From the NCBI GenBank assembly GCA_038234045.1, contig JBBSUX010000137.1:1-9196 (forward strand): a stretch of DNA of 9,196 nt. Reading direction: 5' to 3'. The translations under genes were made by a program, and so were the position numbers. Below the pieces are notes generated by a model that did not search any database, was not told where the DNA came from, and saw only the letters and a program-made list of their open reading frames with translations. Within the stretch, counting starts at the first letter, position 1. Every line of letters starts with the position of its first letter. Of this stretch, positions 5,608 through 9,196 are shown in pieces. This DNA is from JBBSUX01 sp038234045. GTDB lineage: Bacteria > Pseudomonadota > Gammaproteobacteria > Burkholderiales > Burkholderiaceae_C.

Positions 5608-5886
5608 TTATTTTCTCTGGACTTTCTTGTCCGCGGGGTGACCCTTGAAGGTGCGCGTCAGGGCGAATTCGCCCAGCTTGTGGCCCACCATCTGGTCGGT
5701 GATATAGACCGGCACGTGCTGTTTGCCGTTGTGAACGGCAATGGTCAGACCGATGAACTCGGGCAGAACCATAGAGCGACGCGACCAGGTCTTGATCGGC
5801 TTCTTGTCCTTCGTCGTGACCGCCTTGTCGGCCTTGGCCACAAGGTGTTGGTCGACGAAAGGACCTTTCTTGAGAGAGCGAGTCAT
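5608..5886 (-). CDS. rpsS: 30S ribosomal protein S19
   Basis: It encodes 92 residues, as usual. S19 binds 16S rRNA in the 30S head with S13 and lies near the A-site finger and tRNA. The sequence is nearly canonical: 'MTRSLKKGPFVDQHL', 'KPIKTWSRRSMVLPEFIGLTIAVHNGK', 'HVPVYITDQMVGHKLGEFALTRTFKGH'. AAGGGA precedes ATG 5886 with about 6 nt spacing. The gene starts 11 nt after the rplB stop and ends 9 nt before rplV, inside the tightly packed unit. Confidence 0.98.
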   Translation of the reverse strand: MTRSLKKGPFVDQHLVAKADKAVTTKDKKPIKTWSRRSMVLPEFIGLTIAVHNGKQHVPVYITDQMVGHKLGEFALTRTFKGHPADKKVQRK

Positions 5887-5897
5887 GTGCTATCCCT

Positions 5898-6722
5898 TTA
5901 TTTCTTGCGACGCGACACAACCATGCCCTGGGTGCGCTTGTTGTTGCGGGTACGGTAGCCCTTGGTGAGGTTGCCCCACGGGTCAACCGCGTGACGGCCT
6001 TCGCCAGTCTTGCCTTCACCACCACCGTGCGGGTGATCCACAGGGTTCATCACGACACCGCGAACGGTGGGACGAATACCCATCCAGCGCTTCACGCCGG
6101 CCTTGCCCAATTGGCGCAGGCTGTGCTCTTCATTGGCCACTTCGCCAATGGTCGCGCGGCACTCGATATGGATCTTGCGAACCTCGCCAGACCGCATCCG
6201 GACCTGTGCATACACACCTTCGCGCGCCAGCAATGTGGCAGACGTACCGGCTGAGCGGGCAATCTGCGCACCTTTGCCCGGCTGCAGTTCGATGCAATGG
6301 ATGGTAGAACCGACCGGAATGTTGCGAATCGGCAGCGTGTTGCCCGCGCGGATCGGAGCTTCGGAGCCCGACATCAGCGTCGCGCCGGTTTCGATCCCGC
6401 GCGGCGCGATGATGTAGCGGCGCTCACCGTCCGCATACACCACCAGAGCAATGTGAGCAGTACGGTTCGGATCGTATTCGACACGCTCCACAGTGGCCGG
6501 GACACCATCCTTGTTGCGGACGAAATCGACAACACGGTAATGGTGCTTGTGACCGCCGCCCCGATGGCGAATGGTGATGTGGCCGTTGTTGTTACGACCC
6601 GCCTTCTGGAACTGCGGCTCCAGCAAAGGCGCGTGTGGTGCGCCCTTGTGCAGGTGACTACGGCTGACCTTGACCACGGCGCGCTGGCCGGGCGAGGTCG
6701 GTTTCATCTTGATGACAGCCAT
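5898..6722 (-). CDS. rplB: 50S ribosomal protein L2
   Basis: It encodes 274 residues, the standard size. L2 is a primary 23S rRNA binder needed for subunit association and for the peptidyl transferase centre. The key loop 'MNPVDHPHGGGEGKTGEGRHAVDPWG' includes H230 and H232; the first corresponds to His229 of E. coli, which is important for activity. The N-terminal 'KMKPTSPGQRAVVKV' and 'GRNNNGHITIRHRGGGHKHHYR' are also diagnostic. ATG 6722 lies 2 nt after the rplW stop. The nearest Shine-Dalgarno (GGGAG) is about 11 nt upstream inside rplW, so translational coupling is likely. Confidence 0.98.
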   Translation of the reverse strand: MAVIKMKPTSPGQRAVVKVSRSHLHKGAPHAPLLEPQFQKAGRNNNGHITIRHRGGGHKHHYRVVDFVRNKDGVPATVERVEYDPNRTAHIALVVYADGERRYIIAPRGIETGATLMSGSEAPIRAGNTLPIRNIPVGSTIHCIELQPGKGAQIARSAGTSATLLAREGVYAQVRMRSGEVRKIHIECRATIGEVANEEHSLRQLGKAGVKRWMGIRPTVRGVVMNPVDHPHGGGEGKTGEGRHAVDPWGNLTKGYRTRNNKRTQGMVVSRRKK

Positions 6723-6724
6723 GA

Positions 6725-7060
6725 TTAAGCAGACTCCCCTGACAGGTTCAGCTCTTGACCGGGCTGCAACGTGACATAGGCCTTGCGGACATTGTCACGA
6801 CGACCCATCGAGCGACCGAAACGCTTGCTCTTGCCCTTGGTGTTGAGGACGGAAACGCCCTTGACCTGGACCTTGAACAGCAACTCGACCGCGGCCTTGA
6901 TTTCGGGCTTGGTGGCGTCCTGCAACACCTTGAAGGTGACTGCGTTGGACTTATCGCCAACCATCGTCGCCTTTTCCGAAACGATCGGAGCGACCAGCAC
7001 CTGATAAAGGCGGCCTTCAGACAAGGCGCGCGCGGAGGGAGTGGGATTGACGCGGCTCAT
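6725..7060 (-). CDS. rplW: 50S ribosomal protein L23 with an N-terminal extension
   Basis: It encodes 111 residues, about 12 more than E. coli (100). L23 sits at the polypeptide exit and is the main docking site for trigger factor and SRP. The core is clear from 'RLYQVLVAPIVSEKATMV' through 'NAVTFKVLQDATKPEIKAAVELLFKVQVKGVSVLNTKGK' to 'GRRDNVRKAYVTL'. The extra residues (MSRVNPTPSARALSEG) precede the core. The start is well supported: ATG 7060 overlaps the rplD stop as ATGA, and AAGGAG stands 8 nt upstream. The overlap implies translational coupling to rplD. In E. coli a conserved glutamate of L23 contacts trigger factor; I did not assign it here. Confidence 0.97.
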   Translation of the reverse strand: MSRVNPTPSARALSEGRLYQVLVAPIVSEKATMVGDKSNAVTFKVLQDATKPEIKAAVELLFKVQVKGVSVLNTKGKSKRFGRSMGRRDNVRKAYVTLQPGQELNLSGESA

Positions 7061-7680
7061 GCGAACATCTCCTTGAGCTTGTCGATGGCTCCCTTGGTGA
7101 TGACCACTTTCTTGAAGTGCACCAGCGAGACCGGATCGGCGTAACGCGGCTCGACCAACATCACATGGGTGAGGTTGCGCGAAGCGAGATAAAGATTTTC
7201 GTCGATCTCGTCGGCGATCACCATCACCGGCGTTTTGAAGTTCATGGCTTTGAACTTGTCGGCCAGCTGCTTCGTCTTGGGCGAATCGACCGTGAGGGAA
7301 TCCAGCACCGATAGACGGCCTTCACGGGCCAACTGCGAAAAGATGGAGGCCATACCGGCGCGATACATCTTTTTATTGATCTTTTGCGCGAAATTTTCGT
7401 CCGGCAGATTCGGGAAGATGCGGCCGCCACCCCGCCACAGAGGGGAGGAAGTCATACCGGCACGCGCACGACCCGTTCCCTTTTGCTTAAAAGGCTTCTT
7501 GGTCGAGTGACGTACTTGCTCACGATCCTTTTGGGCGCGAGTTCCTTGGCGCGCATTGGCCTGGAAGGCCACAACGATCTGATGAATCAGATCTTCGTTG
7601 TAAGCGCGGCCAAAAACGGTTTCAGGCACGTCGAACTTTGCGCCAGCTTTGCCGGATTCATTCAGGAGCTCTAGTTCCAT
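7057..7680 (-). CDS. rplD: 50S ribosomal protein L4
   Basis: It encodes 207 residues, a typical length. L4 is an early 23S rRNA binder whose extended loop lines the exit tunnel. That loop is visible as 'KKPFKQKGTGRARAGMTSSPLWRGGG' (about 61-86), the region where macrolide resistance changes occur elsewhere; it looks wild type. In E. coli L4 also represses its own operon through the S10 leader upstream of rpsJ. Whether this holds here is unknown, and the leader upstream of rplC is the place to look. The start codon overlaps the rplC stop by one base (TAATG), and the stop overlaps the rplW start (ATGA), so the three genes are translationally linked. Confidence 0.98.
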   Translation of the reverse strand: MELELLNESGKAGAKFDVPETVFGRAYNEDLIHQIVVAFQANARQGTRAQKDREQVRHSTKKPFKQKGTGRARAGMTSSPLWRGGGRIFPNLPDENFAQKINKKMYRAGMASIFSQLAREGRLSVLDSLTVDSPKTKQLADKFKAMNFKTPVMVIADEIDENLYLASRNLTHVMLVEPRYADPVSLVHFKKVVITKGAIDKLKEMFA

Positions 7681-8360
7681 TACTTCACCCCTTCCGCTGC
7701 CTGCGGCTTGGCCTTGATAGCCGGCCGGACAGTGACAAAACCACCCTTTGATCCCGGCACCGCGCCACGAATCATGAGCAGCTGACGCGCCTCATCGATT
7801 CGGACGATATCGAGGTTCTGGGTAGTGACAGTGTCGTCTCCGAGATGACCCGTCATGCGCTTGCCAGGAAATACCCGTCCCGGATCCTGCGCCATACCGA
7901 TGGAGCCCGGCACGTTGTGCGAACGACTATTGCCGTGCGACGCGCGCTGTGACTTCATGTGGTGACGCTTGATGGTGCCCGCAAAGCCTTTGCCGATGGT
8001 TGTGCCCTGCACATCCACCTTTTGACCCGCGGAGAACACCGCATTTGCGGCAACTACAGCACCGGCCTTGTAGGAGGCAGCGGCCTCGGCAGTAATGCGG
8101 AATTCCCGAATGATTTCACCAGCTTCGACGCCGGCTTGGGCGAGATGGCCGGCTGCCGGCTTTGTGACACGGGACGCCTTGCGCGCACCGAACGTCACCT
8201 GCAGGGCGACATAGCCATCATTTTCTGGCGTTTTGATCTGGGTCACGCGGTTGTTGGACACATCCACCACCGTGACAGGAACAGAGTCCCCATCATCGGT
8301 GAACAGGCGCATCATGCCCACCTTGCGGCCCAGCAACCCGAGGGAGTTGCTAAGACTCAT
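7680..8360 (-). CDS. rplC: 50S ribosomal protein L3
   Basis: It encodes 226 residues, against 209 in E. coli; the extra residues are mostly a C-terminal tail. L3 is a 50S assembly initiator that reaches toward the peptidyl transferase centre. I chose ATG 8360 (MSLSNSLGLLGRKVGMMRLF) because GGAG stands 8 nt upstream and the family homology begins there. The frame stays open upstream to an ATG at 8522, but that stretch is unlike L3 and overlaps the promoter. The loop 'SHGNSRSHNVPGSIGMAQDPGRVFPGKRMTGHLG' keeps the glutamine (Q158) that PrmB methylates in E. coli. It is the first gene of the downstream unit, separated from rpsJ by 282 nt. Confidence 0.98.
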   Translation of the reverse strand: MSLSNSLGLLGRKVGMMRLFTDDGDSVPVTVVDVSNNRVTQIKTPENDGYVALQVTFGARKASRVTKPAAGHLAQAGVEAGEIIREFRITAEAAASYKAGAVVAANAVFSAGQKVDVQGTTIGKGFAGTIKRHHMKSQRASHGNSRSHNVPGSIGMAQDPGRVFPGKRMTGHLGDDTVTTQNLDIVRIDEARQLLMIRGAVPGSKGGFVTVRPAIKAKPQAAEGVK

Positions 8361-8487
8361 ATTGTTTTCTCCGAAACTTCCGCCGCCCCGACTGCAATTG
8401 GCCAAGGCGTTTGCACCATTGCGTGGCGCATCGAAAGAAGGTTGATAAGTTCCCGGAAATGATTCTGCGGGCAGAAAAATAGCCGAG
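8361..8487 (-). promoter_or_regulatory. Long leader of rplC, possible autoregulatory RNA
   Basis: About 127 nt of predicted 5' leader without an ORF. TCTGCGG at its very start (8494-8488, overlapping the -10 edge) can pair with CCGCAGA (8470-8464). A second imperfect dyad, GCAATGG with CCAATTGC, lies nearer the gene. Leaders of ribosomal operons often bind an encoded protein (L4 in E. coli), but I see no match to the E. coli S10 leader. This is an inference only. Confidence 0.35.
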
Positions 8488-8493
8488 CCGCAG

Positions 8494-8522
8494 ATTCTAT
8501 CCTGCAGTTGGGATGCGCGCAA
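8494..8522 (-). promoter_or_regulatory. Sigma-70-type promoter for the rplC-rpsQ unit
   Basis: On the minus strand, TTGCGC (8522-8517) is followed after exactly 17 nt by TAGAAT (8499-8494), which matches the -10 consensus at five of six positions. The -35 box matches only in its TTG. A start near 8487 leaves a leader of about 127 nt before ATG 8360. The -35 box lies 24 nt beyond the rpsJ-rplC terminator, a sensible place for a new promoter. Confidence 0.65.
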
Positions 8523-8545
8523 GCGTGATTGTTCGGTATCTAGCG

Positions 8546-8593
8546 AGCACCATGCAAAAAGCCGCCCCGAGGGACGGCTTTTTGCATGGTGCT
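8546..8593. terminator. Strong bidirectional intrinsic terminator between rpsJ and rplC
   Basis: AGCACCATGCAAAAAGCCG (8546-8564) and CGGCTTTTTGCATGGTGCT (8575-8593) are perfect reverse complements, a 19-bp stem around a 10-nt G/C-rich loop. The core GCCG...CGGC hairpin with TTTTT directly after it is an intrinsic terminator on both strands, with the A and T tracts paired in the long stem. It lies 49 nt after the rpsJ stop, so it should end or attenuate tuf-rpsJ transcripts. Confidence 0.88.
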
Positions 8594-8605
8594 AGACCAA
8601 CCACA

Positions 8606-8626
8606 GGCGACATCACGGATGTCGCC
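8606..8626. repeat. Perfect 9-bp hairpin just after rpsJ
   Basis: GGCGACATC (8606-8614) and GATGTCGCC (8618-8626) are exact reverse complements around a 3-nt loop. RNA polymerase leaving rpsJ meets this hairpin 16 nt after the stop, before the large terminator. No T tract follows. It could stabilise the 3' end of the tuf-rpsJ mRNA or pause the polymerase. Confidence 0.6.
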
Positions 8627-8642
8627 CGCACTGGCCTGACCT

Positions 8643-8954
8643 TTACTGGAGCTTGATCTCGACGTCTACTCCGGCGGCCAAATCGAGCTTCATCAAAGCA
8701 TCAACCGTCTTGTCGGTCGGATCAACGATATCCATCAAGCGCTGGTGCGTGCGAATTTCGAGCTGGTCGCGACTCGTCTTGTTGACGTGAGGCGAGCGCA
8801 GCACGTCGAAGCGCTTGAGGCGGGTAGGCAAAGGAATCGGCCCCTTGACAATGGCGCCGGTCCGCTTGGCGGTATCGACGATTTCTGCAGCAGACTGATC
8901 GATCAGCTTGTAATCGAAGGCTTTGAGGCGGATGCGGATTTTTTGCTTGGACAT
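8643..8954 (-). CDS. rpsJ: 30S ribosomal protein S10 (NusE)
   Basis: It encodes 103 residues, exactly the family norm. S10 sits in the 30S head and, as NusE, also joins NusB in transcription antitermination on rRNA operons and bridges NusG to the ribosome. The sequence is canonical: 'KIRIRLKAFDYKLIDQSAAEIVDTAKRTGA', 'GPIPLPTR', 'SPHVNKTSRDQLEIRTHQRLMDIVDPT', 'LDLAAGVDVEIKL'. I chose ATG 8954 (MSKQKIRIRL), preceded by GAGGA at 8 nt spacing, over the ATG at 8978. It starts 24 nt after the tuf stop, so it is probably co-transcribed with tuf. The downstream hairpins separate it from rplC. Confidence 0.98.
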   Translation of the reverse strand: MSKQKIRIRLKAFDYKLIDQSAAEIVDTAKRTGAIVKGPIPLPTRLKRFDVLRSPHVNKTSRDQLEIRTHQRLMDIVDPTDKTVDALMKLDLAAGVDVEIKLQ

Positions 8955-8978
8955 GTGGATATTCCTCGTGTTTAGCAA

Positions 8979-9196
8979 TTACGCGATGATCTTTGCGACC
9001 ACGCCCGAGCCGACCGTACGGCCGCCCTCGCGGATTGCAAAGCGCAGACCTTCTTCCATGGCGATCGGGTTGATCAGCTTGACAGTGATCGACACGTTGT
9101 CGCCCGGCATGACCATTTCCTTGTCGGTCGGCAGCTCGATGGCGCCAGTGACGTCGGTGGTACGGAAGTAGAACTGCGGACGGTAGTTGTTGAAGA
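8979..9196 (-). CDS. tuf: Elongation factor Tu, C-terminal part only
   Basis: The last 71 codons and the TAA stop are present; the rest lies beyond the right edge. The translation begins FNNYRPQFYFRTTDVTGAI and ends 'FAIREGGRTVGSGVVAKIIA', the hallmark of EF-Tu domain III. EF-Tu carries aminoacyl-tRNA to the ribosome as a GTP complex. The stretch 'QFYFRTTDVTGAIELP' is part of the surface that contacts the tRNA T-stem and kirromycin-type drugs. Position next to rpsJ marks it as the copy in the str-S10 region. Many betaproteobacteria have two nearly identical tuf genes, so the copy number cannot be read from this window. Confidence 0.98.
   Translation of the reverse strand, partial: FNNYRPQFYFRTTDVTGAIELPTDKEMVMPGDNVSITVKLINPIAMEEGLRFAIREGGRTVGSGVVAKIIA

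Noticed and set aside
4246..5958. A 570-codon plus-strand open frame opposite rpsC, rplV and rpsS
   Set aside because: It is antisense to three highly conserved ribosomal genes with proper ribosome binding sites. Its translation shows no recognisable domain, and long antisense frames are expected opposite G+C-rich coding sequence.
8361..8522. Upstream extension of L3 to an ATG at 8522
   Set aside because: L3 homology begins at MSLSNSLGLLGRK, where GGAG is well placed. The upstream frame covers the promoter and leader.
1..9196. CRISPR arrays, tRNA or rRNA genes, insertion sequences, phage or toxin-antitoxin genes
   Set aside because: I looked on both strands and saw no repeat-spacer pattern, tRNA-like cloverleaf, transposase or defence-type coding sequence.

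Overview
The window looks like chromosomal DNA of a betaproteobacterium of the order Burkholderiales, most likely the family Comamonadaceae. The support is the wording of the ribosomal proteins (especially S3 with a long Arg/Asp/Gly/Pro-rich tail and L23 with an N-terminal extension), the DUF4148-like exported protein, and a palindromic repeat at 2594-2650 that resembles one I recall as common in that family. The family assignment is an inference; no search was run.

Right part (9196 down to about 3280, minus strand): a ribosomal protein cluster read in the order tuf (3' end only), rpsJ, then rplC, rplD, rplW, rplB, rpsS, rplV, rpsC, rplP, rpmC, rpsQ. From rplC to rpsQ the genes are packed with gaps of 38 nt or less or short overlaps, as expected for one transcript. 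The 282-nt gap between rpsJ and rplC holds two strong hairpins, one of them a 19-bp-stem terminator, and then a good sigma-70-type promoter and a leader of about 127 nt. The cluster therefore seems to be split into a tuf-rpsJ unit and an rplC-to-rpsQ unit. A clear intrinsic terminator follows rpsQ, and the spc genes (rplN, rplX and so on) do not follow it.

Middle part (about 1150-3200): a Prx5-type peroxiredoxin (minus), a GNAT acetyltransferase (plus) that converges on it across the palindromic repeat, and a TlpA-like exported or membrane-anchored thioredoxin-fold protein (minus) that diverges from the acetyltransferase.

Left part (1-1150): a small exported DUF4148-like protein (plus) with its own terminator and an internally duplicated mature region. 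A minus-strand lipoprotein gene diverges from it and runs off the left edge.

Most of the window is conserved housekeeping sequence. I found no convincing undescribed multi-gene system. The parts most worth a second look are the rpsJ-rplC junction, the duplicated small exported protein with its dyad-rich upstream region, and the interspersed palindrome.
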